Shown here piece by piece: positions 21,883 through 33,900 of a DNA stretch of 64,000 bases (position 1 is its first letter; every line of letters begins with the position of its first letter). Both the position numbers and the translations under genes were made by a program. The notes beneath the pieces are model-generated. The model searched no databases and was not told the origin of the DNA. It worked only from the letters and a program-made list of their open reading frames with translations. The stretch covers positions 248,001 to 312,000 of the forward strand of contig SADC01000013.1 in NCBI GenBank assembly GCA_004194705.1, in the 5' to 3' direction. Origin of the DNA: Ditylenchus dipsaci. Lineage: Eukaryota > Nematoda > Chromadorea > Rhabditida > Anguinidae.

Positions 21883-24800
21883 ATGGCAGAACTCTTGCAA
21901 ATTTTAGAGAGGACTATATCACAGAGTTGGTTTATTATATGCTGCTTTCATTGCTTTAAAAATACTCGTATTTTTAGATCCGGCTGATCAGCAAAATGCT
22001 TTGGAGTTCCTGCGTCAAGCTTGTGCTGCACATTATGTAATTTTTCATTCGAAAAAGTTTCGCTTTTACATGAAGTAATTTTAGCCGGAATTCGTGCGTG
22101 AGCTCGTTACAGTTTTGTCAAATACCGAGGCCGTTGCATATGTTCGTCAAGCTGCTGGACTTCAACTCAAAAACACCTTGGTTGCCAAAGAAGCAGAGCT
22201 CATCGATGTTTGCAAAAAGAGGTATTATACCGAAATTCTTATTTTCGTGCCATATTTTAAAAAATTTACTTTTCTTAATTTAGATGGCTTTCTTTGCCCG
22301 CTGACATTCGTGCCTACGTCAAATCTTGCGTTCTGAAAACTCTTGGAACTGAATCTAGGCCTTCCACTGCTGCTCAATGCCTTGCTGCTATTTCCTGCAT
22401 TGAGCTGCCTGAAAATCAGTGGCCTGAGCTGATTGATGCACTTATGACCAACGTGACTAATCCTGGCAGTTCTGAGATGTTGAAAGAGTCTTCACTTGAA
22501 TCTTTGGGGTACTGTTTAAATTTGACTCTCTCAGTTTTTTGCTGATCCAAGTATGGGTTTAGCTATATATGTCAGGACATGCCGACTGCTGTGATGGAGG
22601 GAAAGGCCAACTCTATCTTGACAGCTATTGTTCATGGAATGCGGGTAGAGGAGCCTTCGACGCACGTTCGCTTAGCAGCCACAAATGCTTTGCTGAACTC
22701 TTTGGAGTTCACAAGAAACAACTTTGAAAATGAGGTTTGCTTTTGCCCTGTTGTTAAATGTAAGGTGAATATTTTCAGAGTGAGCGCAACATCATCATGG
22801 AAGTCACATGTTCGGCTACAGTTTGCAAAGATAATTCGGTCAAAGTGGTCGCGTTGCAATGCCTCGTCAAGATCATGTCACTCTATTATCAGTTCATGGA
22901 GCCGTATATGAACCAAGCTTTGTTTCCGGTGCTGTTTTCCTCTCATATGTCTTACGATTAATTTTTTATCATCGCAATTGTAGATCACACTGCAAGCCAT
23001 GAAAGAGGAGCAAGATGATGTTGCTATGCAAGGTATTGAGTTTTGGTCGAATGTGTGCGAGGAGGAGCTTAATCTCGCTGCTGAAACTGAGGAGGTATGT
23101 TTTTCCACATCGTAATTTGGGGATCATAATTTTTCCATGCCACTTTTTAATCATTTTAGGCTGAGGAACAAGGAAGCACACCGACTCAAGTCTCCAAACA
23201 TTATGCTAAGGGCGCTTTGCAGTACATCTTGCCTATATTAACCGAGACATTAGCCAAACAGGATGACAATGATGATGATGACGAGTGGATTCCAGGTCTG
23301 AGATTAGAATCATGAAATCTATATTCTTAAACGCCTTTTTCAGCAAAAGCTGCTGGCGTGTGTATTATGTTTTTGGCACAGTGTTGTGGAGATGCAATCG
23401 TCGATGCTATCCTTCCATTTATAACAGAGCACTTCAGTAGTACCAATTGGCATTATCGTGAGGCGGCTATTATGGCTTTTGGAAGCATTCTTGAGGGACC
23501 GTCCAAACCAAATCTACTGCGTCTTGTGGAGCAAGCGATTCGCCCACTCATCGTCACTCTCTCAGATCCCCACGTGTGTTAATTTTTGATTAGCAGTTTT
23601 CATCATTTACCCATGTTGTCTGTCTCTAGTTGGCCGTCAAAGACACAGCAGCTTGGTCCATTGGTAGGGTCTGTGATACTTGTGAAGACTTGGTTACGAA
23701 GGAAGAGATTCTGAGTGCTCTTCTACCTGCTCTCTCTATGGCTCTTCAGGATCAGCCGCGAGTAGCCGCCAATGTTTGCTGGGTAAGGATTTTGATCTTT
23801 TTTTAGAGTATGGAACCGTTTAACTAAGTTTTGTAGGCGATTTCGAGTTTGGTGAAGGCGTCTTATCAAGTTGCTTTGGAACAGGGCACCGACAGCTTTG
23901 GCCAGCCTCACACCTTTATTCTCTCAAACGTCTTCGAAAACATGATTCAGGAGTTGATTAAGACCACGGACAGGTGATTCTAGATCTTTTTACATGATCA
24001 TTAGCTTTTAAATAAACTATTTGTTTACAGAACTGATGCAAGCAATTCGAACCTTCGTATTGCTGCCTATGAGGCCCTTATGGAGTTAATTAAAAACAGT
24101 CCGGCTGACTGTTATCCAGTCGTGCAGAAAACTACCATGGCCATTCTTGGTAAGCTAGAGTCACTATTGGGCATCGAAGATCACCTTGTCTCATCTACGG
24201 ACAAATCGCAGCTCCGGGATTTGCAGTCACAACTGTGTGCTACTCTGCAAAGTGTTCTAAACAAGATAAAGAAGGAAGATGCTCCGAAGATATCTGATGC
24301 CATAATGGCCGGCCTGCTCCAAATAATGCGTCGCTGTTTTGGAAAGGATGGTGGTGCTGTGATCGAGGAAGCTTTGATGGCAGTCACTTCCTTAATTGAT
24401 GGTGAGAATAAATTTGATCTGCATTTATCTTATGTTGCTTTTAATTTTTAGCACTTGGCTCTGGTTTCGAAAAATATATGGTCGATTTTAAACCGTACTT
24501 GTTCGCTGCCCTTGACAGTCATGAAGATACTCAGGTTAGTGCTTTAGCTCAGTCCAAATTTCTGAACTCAAATTAATTTAAATATTAGGTGTGCATTACT
24601 GCGGTTGGTGTGCTGTCTGATTTATGTCGTGCATTCGAAGCTAATATCGCAGTTATTATGGATGAAATTATGGCCAAGCTATTCGATATTCTTCAGGTGT
24701 GTTTTTTTCAGTTTTCTTATATATTTTTTTGATTTTTTAGGATGCTAAAGCGAAACGCAATGTGAAAGCCCATGTGCTCAACATCTTCGGTGATATAGCG

Positions 24801-25429
24801 TTGGCCCTCAATGCGCATTTTGTTCGCTATCTTGACTCCTGTGTGAAGTGGCTGACCGACGCCATTGCGGCAGCTCAAGTTACGAATCCAGTAAACATTT
24901 TGAGCCCTATTTTTCTGTTTCACCCATCTAAAATCTATTTTTAGGAAGATTATGATCAGCTCGAGTACGTTGAAAATTTAAGGGAGAATTGTTGTGCTGG
25001 TATGAACTTCGTTTCTGCTTTTAGTTATATATCTCAGAGATATTTTATATTAAGCGTTTGCTGGAATCGTGCAGTCTCTGCGAAGCTCGGAGCAAGAGTT
25101 ACAGTTGATTCGTCCACACGTTAACATTATGATACATTTGGTTATCCAAATTGCGAGCTGCCAGCCACCTGCTCAGGACGGACTTATTTCAGCTGGGTGC
25201 GCCCTGGTCGGAGATCTGCTGCACTCATTTGGAGCTGAGATGCTGGTATTGATTCTATTATAAATTGCATGGTATTTTAATCCTCCTTTTACAGCAATTT
25301 GTGGAGTCTGAGCCAGTTGTCCAAATGCTGCAGCGTTGCCGTCGGTCCAAGCTCAACAAGGCGAAAACTGTTGCCAACTGGGTGTCGCGTGAAGTTGCTC
25401 GTGTGAAGAGACAAGTTGGACAAGCCTAA
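21883..25429 (+). CDS. KPNB1: Importin subunit beta-1 (karyopherin beta)
   Basis: Eighteen exons, all GT-AG and frame-keeping: 21883-21925, 21978-22036, 22085-22221, 22284-22508, 22563-22734, 22779-22928, 22984-23094, 23160-23295, 23344-23573, 23630-23782, 23837-23973, 24031-24401, 24452-24534, 24589-24696, 24741-24890, 24945-24999, 25055-25245 and 25295-25429. They give about 881 residues (human 876). The whole protein follows importin beta HEAT repeats: [79 protein letters not shown], the acidic NDDDDEWIP loop, [17 protein letters not shown] and [18 protein letters not shown]. It carries cargo through nuclear pores with importin alpha and is released by RanGTP. Introns are 43-97 bp. It looks intact and functional. 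A damaged partial duplicate lies at 60883-63972. Confidence 0.97.
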
Positions 25430-25680
25430 ATCATCCTATTCATTTCGTTCAAATTTTGTTTTTAATTACCTGGACATGTGTGTGAGGGACATTTCGAATG
25501 TAGCTTTGAGATTATAAGTTTATGTCTTGTTGTGTAAACCATTGTTTGACTTGAGCTATAGGGTGATAAATGTTTACATGAACATTGTGTTTCTTTCTGT
25601 CTATTTCGGTGAATAAGCGTCAAAACTGCGTTGCGTTTGATTTTAGTGTTTTGTTATTTTCTGTGTGAGGAAGGGTGACA
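25430..25680. other. KPNB1 3' flank, no gene seen
   Basis: Holds the probable KPNB1 3' untranslated region. Nothing else recognised. Confidence 0.4.
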
Positions 25681-25901
25681 CAGGGTGATTCAAGAATTTA
25701 TTTCTTCTTGAAAGCTTCATAGCTTTTTTCCGAGTTCATTCTTTAAAAGTACTCTTTTTGCGAATCGTTTTTTCTCGCTGACAAGTTTTTTTTGCTCAGC
25801 AATGTCAATACTCGACTTTTGCCAGTCCCCGTATGGTTTAGAAAGAATTTTTAAAAATTACCTGAGATATAGCAATGTGCAAACCTTCTTGAATCACCCT
25901 G
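25681..25901. mobile_element. mariner-like MITE
   Basis: Ends CAGGGTGATTCAAGAA and TTCTTGAATCACCCTG are reverse complements. The right flank is TA and the left flank is CA. The CAGGGTG start is typical of mariner elements. No transposase. Confidence 0.7.
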
Positions 25902-26243
25902 TAGGAACTTCCGATTAGGCGAATTAATTTCGAAAATTTCAATGTTCTGAAGACTCCTCCGTCGTTAATTTTTTTTATGAAGTTGTTTGATTTTTGTGAG
26001 GCTATTCTGTTTAAGTTTTCTGTTACTGCGTGTTTGTGCTTAGTTGGAGATAAATTATGATTGTTCTGAAATGTAAATGGATAGTGAAGTTATTTAATAT
26101 TGCATCAAAACTTTTATCAATAGGTTTAAACTGAATTAGTAGGGCTACATGATGATCAATCGGTTATAAAACCACTGATAAATAATCGTCTATAAAAGTA
26201 ACTGGGAAATTCGCTTAATTATGAGGACATTCAAAATATAATA

Positions 26244-26421
26244 CAGTCGAGTCTCGATTTAACGTACCCCCAATTTAACGTACCCTTCGATTTAACGTAC
26301 CCCTAGGGCCGGTCCCTCCAATAATAAACTCCGTCAAATTTACCCCCGATATAACGTACCCCTCGATTTAACGTACCCCTAGGGCCGGTCCCAGGGGGTA
26401 CGTTAAATCGAGACTCGACTG
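26244..26421. mobile_element. pogo-like MITE with TA duplication
   Basis: Ends CAGTCGAGTCTCGATTTAAC and GTTAAATCGAGACTCGACTG are perfect reverse complements flanked by TA. Inside, CGATTTAACGTACCCC and GGGCCGGTCCC recur. Confidence 0.85.
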
Positions 26422-26429
26422 TAGGTAAA

Positions 26430-26690
26430 TTTAGTTTGAGCGGGGGGGGGGTTAAACTTTTTGCAAAAATTCGATTGAGCGGATCAGAATTCCAGTCCGA
26501 TCGGCTTAATCGCCCAGAATTCCAGGTTCACGGTGGTTTGGAGTGGTTCAGGGTGGATTAGTGTGGAATTCTGGGCGATTTAGCCCATCAGACTAGAAAT
26601 CTGATCCACTCAATCAATTTTTCGCAAAAAGTTCACCCCCCTTTAGTAAACCCCCAAAAACCAGTTATTTTTGCCTTTTGGCCACTCTGG
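26430..26690. mobile_element. Foldback element (GATCCGCTCAAT family)
   Basis: ATTGAGCGGATCAGAATTCC at about 26473 faces GAAATCTGATCCACTCAAT near 26600, and GGCTTAATCGCCCAGAATTC faces GAATTCTGGGCGATTTAGCC. Related single arms occur at about 5990-6080 and 28475-28585. Confidence 0.65.
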
Positions 26691-26707
26691 ATGTGGTTCT
26701 GAGCGTT

Positions 26708-26790
26708 CCTAATAAAAAGAGGGATTGATGTAGTGCCTTACGTACTTAGAAGGGAGGTCGCTGGTTCGAATCAGGGGTGCAGAAATAAAT
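26708..26790 (+). repeat. tRNA-derived SINE-like segment
   Basis: GCTGGTTCGAATCAGGGG is a strong B-box match; an A-box-like TAGTGCCTTACG lies upstream. An A/T-rich tail (AAATAAATAAAAAA) follows. Confidence 0.4.
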
Positions 26791-26859
26791 AAAAAATTAG
26801 AAAAAATTGCCATTCAGTTTGCCTCTCAGTCTGCCTCCCAGTCTTTTTCAGTTTCAAGT

Positions 26860-27030
26860 CTCTGAAAAGTTGCCATTCACTCTCACTATCAGTCTGCCTT
26901 TCACTCTCACTCTGACTTTGGACACACACTGAGAGTGAAAGTGATAGTGAGGGTCAAAGTCAGAGTGAGAGTGAAAGGTTTGTTGTGTGTCCAATGAAGA
27001 GTGAGAGTGATAGTGAAGGTAAAAATCCGC
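26860..27030. repeat. Inverted (TCTCAC)/(GTGAGA) simple repeat
   Basis: CACTCTCACTATCAGTCTGC turns into AGAGTGAAAGTGATAGTGAG, so the block folds on itself. Low-complexity DNA of probable transposon origin. Confidence 0.6.
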
Positions 27031-27311
27031 TAATTGGACACGAGGCTTAAGTCTGAGTAACTAAGATGCTATTTTAGAAGCACAAGAATAAAAAGTTTAG
27101 CCCAGATGAAATTTTAAAACTACTCTCCGTAGTCTTTCAAATGAATTTATTGATAAAACTTCACTATGTCATATTTCGTATGGTTTTCGGCTTTGACTAA
27201 ATCATGAAAGTTTTTTATGAGAATTTTTAAAGTAAAAAATTTTCACCATACCTTATATGTTTTATTAGGTGTTATTTATCATTGTTCTATTTATTATTGG
27301 CTCAAATTGAA

Positions 27312-28120
27312 TTGCAGCGGTAAAACTGTGAATTTCAACGGTAAATTAATTTTTTTCAACGGTATTTTCAAATTTGCCATAAAACAATGAAATTCAACGG
27401 TAAATTTGTGAAATTCAGCGGTAAATTTATCGTAAAGCCAACTTCACAGTCCGTTGCCTCATAGAAATGACCCCAAGTTTAAATAGTTGGCGCAAAGCAT
27501 AAATTTTGTTTCAGATGAAATCCTTATATTAATTACCAGCAAGCAAAATACACATTCGGCGCTAGTAGCGAATACCCCCCCCCCAAGCATCCGACCTTTA
27601 AAAATTGCTGTAACTACCCTTTCAAACAACAAGTTTAGGCTTAGCCCTTAAGTTTGGGGTAGGCCAGCGTACGGAAGTTGTGACTAATGAAGAGTTTGCG
27701 CACATTTTGCGGGGTCTGGGACATGAATTTGGGTCTTTTTACTAAAGTAAAAAAAGTGAAAATCAAAGACACAACGAGTTAATCATACTATGTCCAGGAT
27801 CCTCCATTCTCAGCCATCCACATATCTGCGTCTTCCTTACTAGAGCACTCCTTTACAGTCGTCCATACGCGCGCCGCTCCTCGCCTCTTCCTTTGACCGA
27901 CTTGAGATTGCATCTAAAATAGTGCTAAAGTTGTTTCTGCCTGAACGATTCACAAACATTGATACACAAATAAGGCAACGGACTGTGAAGTTGACTTTAG
28001 GATAAATTTACCGCTGAATTTCACAAATTTACCGTTGAATTTCATTGTTTTATGGCAAATTTGAAAATACCGTTAAAAAAAATTAATTTACCGTTGAAAT
28101 TCACAGTTTTACCGCTGCAT
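27312..28120. mobile_element. Foldback element with about 150-bp arms
   Basis: Arms 27313-27466 and 27970-28120 are reverse complements. Both are made of TTCAACGGTAAATT-type units ending in GCAACGGACTGTGAAGTT. The 500-bp middle has no transposase. A GGGTAGGCCAGCGTA segment at about 27658 recurs at 36539 and, reversed, at about 15930. Confidence 0.75.
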
Positions 28121-28779
28121 TTCACTTACAGCCTTTTTTATTTAACCCTGGGTCACTATATTTTTTAACGAGGCCGCATTGTGGGTTAAACTGATGTTTT
28201 TTTTGTCAAAAGCCTTTTTATTTCTCAAGCTTCTTGGCGATAAGTGAATCTACCTATTGAAATGAAGTCCTGAAACTTACCTTATTCTCTCTAATATAAC
28301 CCTAAGTAACCCCAAAAGAATTGCTCAGTTTACTTGAGTTACTATCTAGAAGGATATCTAGCTGGACCACTTGATATACACCAAATCAATCTCACATTGG
28401 GCCGTATCAAATGAATGAGGGTGTGGGTATATACCCTTGAATTTTCTTAAGCCTTATTATTCTCATTTTAATAAATGAATTGAGCAGTTCAAAAAGTTTA
28501 CCCCTTTAGTAAACCCCAAAAACCAATTTTTAGTGGCTTTTGGCCTTTCTGGGATGGGATTCTGAGCGATCCAAGTCTTTTTCGGATTGAAAATTTGAAC
28601 TCCCGCAAAATTTAGGCTATTTTGACAACAGCAGTTGTCAGGTCAGTTTAGATCGATCTGAACTGATCTGGATCGATCTGATCTTTTCCCACCTCTGGTC
28701 AGAGTGTTCTTTTCCAACAGGTCAATAATGTATCAAATTTTTGAATTTCAGTCCCATTTGTGACATCTACCTTTTCGCT
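28121..28779. other. GTF2H2 upstream region, no gene seen
   Basis: Includes one arm of the 26430-26690 repeat family at 28475-28585 and a short GATCGATCTGAACTGATCTG inverted motif at about 28655. The promoter of GTF2H2 is presumably here. Confidence 0.4.
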
Positions 28780-30467
28780 ATGGACAATGACGAGCAAGAG
28801 GGCTATAAATGGGAGAAGGCTTACGCCGAAGGTATTTGCTTTTTTCCTAATTTACTTTTATGTTTATCGATAATCAAACTTAAAACAATGTACAGATCGA
28901 AAAATTGTGCAATTTTTATTGCAGGTCTGAATATAAGAAATGTTTTACAAGAAGATGAATCCGGCTCAGTAGAAAATGCTGTCCGAAAAATTGTCACCGA
29001 AGCTAAACGACAGCGGCGGATGGTTGAAAAGCCATCTAAAATTCGGCTTGGAATTGTAGGTGTTTACCTACCTTTTTTCCGACCCAAAAATTTATATATT
29101 TAGATGCGATATGTGTACCTGTGTGTGGACTGTTCTACTGCGATGCTTTCCAGAGTCTATACCCCAGTAGATTCAAAGTTACGCTTTCATGCCTTAATTC
29201 TTTCTTGGACAAATTTTTCGAGCAAAATCCTCTCTCGCAACTTGGATTGATTGCGTGCAAAGATAAAAGAGCGGAAAGACTGGAAAGTTTTTCTAGTAAG
29301 CTTTAGTCATCATGTTTTTTCTATTAATAAATTGATCCAGGTAGTCCCCAGACAATTAAAGAAACGCTTGCTAATCTCAACGATGTGTACTGTAGCGGTG
29401 AATATTCCCTCAATAGTGGTCTACAGTTGGCTCTGCAAAGCTTTCAGTCAGTTTTTCTTTCATATATTTCAGGCACCAGTGTATTTTGCCAATTCAACAT
29501 TTGACCAATTCAGAGGGCTTCCTGGACATTCCAGCAAAGAAATAATTTTGATTACTGCGAATTTGGCTACCGTCGACTCAGGAAATGTGCTCAATACATT
29601 TGAAGTCAGTTTTGAATTTTTTTCAACCGTTTTGTATTTGGTAGTCTCAGCTGTTGAAAATGCGTGGGATAAGGTGTTCAGTCATTGGTTTGAGTGCTGA
29701 GATGTTTGTGTGCAAGAGACTGTGCTCAACTACCTCTGGTGTCGTATGAAATCTCTTTTTGTAAGCCTTCATTAATTAACCTATACTGTAGGAAAGTACT
29801 GCGTAGTGCTGGATGAAAACCATTTCGAGATGTTGCTCTCAGACCATGTACAGCCTCCAGTCGCAACTAGGGAGCAAGAAGCAAGTATCGTTCGTATGGG
29901 TTTTCCACAACGTTGTGCTATTAGGGTGGCGTCTTTTTGCATGTGGTGCGCTAAAATTTAGAAAATCTTTCATTTGAAAGCTTATTTTAGCCGTCAGATG
30001 CAGAGCAGCAGTGGGTCACTATCCAATTGTGAGAGCAACCTACGAACCTTTTACTGTCCGCAGTGCTCTGCTCGATACTGTCAGACTCCAACTGAATGCC
30101 GGATTTGTGGTCTCTTATTACTGACTGCTCCTCAATTAGGTAGTCGTTTTAGAAGCTAGGTCCTCGTTATATAATAGTTTAAAAATTTTATGTGATGTTT
30201 CTATTTACAGCTCGTTCACATCAACACCTGCAGCCATTGCCGGCATTTAGTGAGGTATCTTCACAACAAGGGTGAGTGACTTTCACTTTTTAAAATTCTC
30301 ACTATTTTTCAAAATAACTTTTTTTTAGAAAACAATGTTTTGGTTGCAGTCAGGTTCTCTCGGTCGATCCCAAGTGCTATTCCTGCAAAGAATGCCAAGA
30401 AGAATTCTGTATCGACTGTGACGAACTTCTCCACGAATCTCTTCAAATTTGTCCATCCTGTGGTTGA
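28780..30467 (+). CDS. GTF2H2: General transcription factor IIH subunit 2 (p44/Ssl1)
   Basis: Ten exons: 28780-28831, 28925-29055, 29104-29295, 29341-29446, 29514-29604, 29651-29738, 29792-29925, 29998-30139, 30211-30271 and 30329-30467. The order matches p44: MDNDEQEGYKWEKAYAEG, QEDESGSVENAVRKIVTEAK, the von Willebrand A-like core (RYVYLCVDCSTAM, FFEQNPLSQLGLIACKDKRA, GLPGHSSKEIILITANLATV, IRCSVIGLSAEMFVCKRL), DENHFEMLLSDHV, then FYCPQCSARYCQTPTECRIC and the C-terminal zinc-binding CFGCSQVLSVDPKCYSCKEC. p44 is a core TFIIH subunit that stimulates the XPD helicase in transcription initiation and nucleotide excision repair. In exon 3, after STAM (about 29148), one base is missing relative to the conserved frame. 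Everything else is open, so a sequence error or a damaged allele is likely. Confidence 0.92.
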
Positions 30468-30942
30468 ATGACAATTATTCTATTGATCTCTCAACCCGAT
30501 ATTGTGATATTTGTTGTAAGTTAAATCCCAGTGGTTTGTTTCTGGTATGATAAATAAATTTTGACTTGGTTTACATGCTGTGTTTTGTTTTTTTCTCATT
30601 AGAAACAAGCGGTGGTAAAAATGTGGTCGGTCATAAATCGAGATTAAGACGCGTCTTTGTTTTTATTCATAACAACAATATAGTATGGATACACAGCTCG
30701 CACAGTATAGAAGTCTTGTTACTTGCAATAAGCATACATACCGGTGAGAATGGTTTAGAGAGAGGAGTCCTTGCCGATGATAATAATCAATAAATGGGAA
30801 AATTGTATGGTCCCGTTTTAAGTTGCTGGTTGTTTTGTGTACATAGTATCGACGCTGCGTGTGTTCATTTTAGCATTCAGAGAGGTCGGTTTAGTATAAA
30901 AGTTTAATAAAAAAAGTTAGGAAATGTCTTGTCCAGATAGTT
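30468..30942. other. Between GTF2H2 and PAL 3' ends, no gene seen
   Basis: Convergent 3' flanks. AATAAA at 30552 is a likely GTF2H2 poly-A signal, and TTTATT near 30906 one for PAL on the other strand. A frame at 30566-30793 shows no recognisable domain. Confidence 0.4.
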
Positions 30943-33900
30943 TTAGGTCTCGGCTGGAACACTGAACTTCACGATTTGGTTGGGGTTGATTTGGGAAACA
31001 AATATGTCTCCGAACTCGTTCAATGCCAGAGCATGAGCATTCTGCAGGCCCTTGGCAAAGGTGTTGGCCTTGCCTGTGTTCATGTCCATCACGAACACTT
31101 GGGGGTCGATTTGGCCAGCCTCATCCTGGTTGGTCACTCCCACCAAGTAATGTTCTAAAAAGTTAGCTGTCACTAATCTCATAATTAAAATTTTGAAAGG
31201 AGCTCACGTTTCTCCCGGATTGCAAATACTCGGCCAAGCCCTTCGGCTTTAGTGAAGAAGGTGCCAGTGGGCACAAATGCTCGGGGATGGAAGTGCTTGC
31301 CCTCACTCAATCCTGCGGCGAAGCACTGAATCCGTTGGTTTTCCCGGTCAGCTACACAAAGCAGGTTAAGGTCTTCAATGAGAGCCAACGAGTGGGGCAC
31401 GAAGAACTCACCAGCTCTAGCTGGATTATCAGCTAAAATTGTTTTCGATTATTTGAGATGGAATAAAATCAATTGTAATTTCACAATTGGATTCTCCGAA
31501 GCTGGTCAGGAATTTTCCGTCCTTGTTAAACTTCATAATTCGGCTGTTGCAGTAACCATCAGCGACGAAGAAGTCGCCGTTCTTTGCCACTGCCACATCT
31601 GTAGGCTTACAGAAGTGTTTTTCGTCGTTTCTGGAAACACAAATTTAATGGTTCGGTGCTTTTTTACTGAACTACGGTGAATTTTTTTCAAGAAATTTTT
31701 AAGCAGGGTTGTTAAATCGGCAGTGTCGATTCGATTAAAATTTTTTGTGTTCCTTTGCTCTTGATTAGAGCCTTTTTAAATTTGTGGGTGAATTCTATAG
31801 ATTCCTCTATTTACATTGGTTAAGCTCTCTGAATGTTTGCCTTCCGATCCAGTTTCAGGGCAAGGTTTACATCGGATCGTTTAACACGGGAAAGGCGGTG
31901 CGTACCATGTCGTGCAAAATTTAACGCTGAGCACGATGGTTGAAAAAAATTTCGGAAAAAGGGTGGCTTCGAACGGGTGAAGCAGCATTCGGAAAAAGTT
32001 AATTTTCGCCTGTTGCCAACCACCTAGAAATGAGTGCTGCTTACTTAAACTTTTGTCCACCTCTGCATGTAATTTCTCAAAATGCAGGGCGTGATCTGAG
32101 CTATCTATTTCACATAAATTTGTAGCAGAGTGATTGAAATTCCACAGAAAATTTTCGACGCTACTTGCATATACACCCCCTCAAATCAACTTTTTTTAAA
32201 AGTGTTTTTAGACACACTATATTGACTCAACATCGACTCAGGGGTTAAAAAAACGTTATTTTTAAGTTCTTGTCAATAAAAAATTGAGTTTATGGGATTT
32301 AGAAATTTCGACTTTTTACCTGTTTTACCATGTTTTTCAACATGGGACTTGGCAAAAAGAGCCTCTAAATGCATTTTGGATCAAGGGTCTTGCTCGGAAT
32401 TATGTCTAAGGTAGGTGAGTGCGCGCATCTCTAACCAACCAAGCCCCTTGCGCTCCCTTCGGGGTCGGAAAAATGCGAAAGTATTACCAGGATTTCAAAA
32501 CCAGCATACCAAAGTACTTCACCCCGGTTTTTAGATTAATGAGGCAGGTTTCAGGGCAGAGTTTTACCTCAAAACAAAGCCTTCGCAAGGAACCGCCCAC
32601 CTCATCATCTTTATTAAAACTTTTAAATCTTTTAAGTTTTCAAGCAAAAGTAAAAAACACTCACCCTGGGACCAGTTTCTCTCCCAATTCCAGCAGTGGT
32701 TTGAATGCTTTATCAAGCTTGATCACCTAACAATCAAGGCCTAATCATACTCCGAGCAGTCAGACTTCGCAGTCACCAATTAAAGCCAAAACTTCGCAGT
32801 CACGAAAAAAGCAGTTTTTTGACTGCGCAGTCAAATTTTGACTGCGCACTTTTTCTTGGTGACTGCGCAGTCTGACTGCGCAGTCAACATGACCCCGCAG
32901 TCACCATTCATTATTGTGTTTTGAATTTTGGAGTTGCACAATTTAACTGTGAATAACGACTGTTATTTTGATTACACTTAATTGCTCTCACATAGAGTGT
33001 ACTTTTCAATAGTTCAGAAAAATGCCTGTTGCGGAACATGAAGCTATTGCAAGATGGTTGGCTTTACGGCTTCTCAAACGTCGATCTTATATACGACCAG
33101 CACATTACACAGCAGCTCGAAACAGGACATCCTTTGCAATCTTCTGGAGATACTATAACAGCCCTGATGAGCGAGATCTTGCGCGGTTTTTGCGAATTTC
33201 AAAGCCTAAGTTCGACCAGTTGTACACCAAGGTATATTATTTTATGGTTCTAGCTTCAAAACTTTTTGATCTCAATCTGTTTAGCTTCAAGATCAATTAG
33301 ATGCACACTGCCCTACTCATTTGCGACCAATTAACGGGATCATTCGTTTGGCCATATTTTTGAGGTGCAAATCAGTATCGTTTAAGTAAGTTTGTTCAAA
33401 AAATAGATTCTAGGTTTATCGCTACTGGCCCGACTTACTCAGCTGTCGCTATTCTGTTTGCAATTGGAGATTCAACTGTTGTGTCTATCTGCCGGGAAGT
33501 CGCATCGGCCATAGTTATAAGCATGGAGTCAAAATACTTGCCAACACCATCTCGAGAGATGTGGATACGCAACTCTGAGCTGTACGGGAGACTGAGAAAT
33601 TTTAAAAATGCTATTGGTTCTATTGACGGAAAGCATATAGCCATCAGTCGGCCGGATAATTCAGGGTCCATCTTTTACAACTATAAGGTCAGTATTAAAA
33701 TCAGCAGAAATTGTGTTGATAGACATTTTTAGAAGTTCTATTCGATTGTGCTGCTAGCAATCGCTGATGCAGAGTCAAGATTTATCGCTGTAGATATTGG
33801 TGCTGCGGGAAGGAATAGTGATGCAACGCTGTGGATCTCTAGCCCTATTCGAGCTTTTATGGAGTCACCAGCTGCTAATTTGCCACCTGTTGGAATAGAT

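Noticed and set aside
28780..30467. GTF2H2 frameshift near PSDAEQQWVTIQL at 29991
   Set aside because: Using the acceptor ending CGTCAG at 29997 restores the frame (MQSSSGSLSNCES), so no second frameshift is needed.
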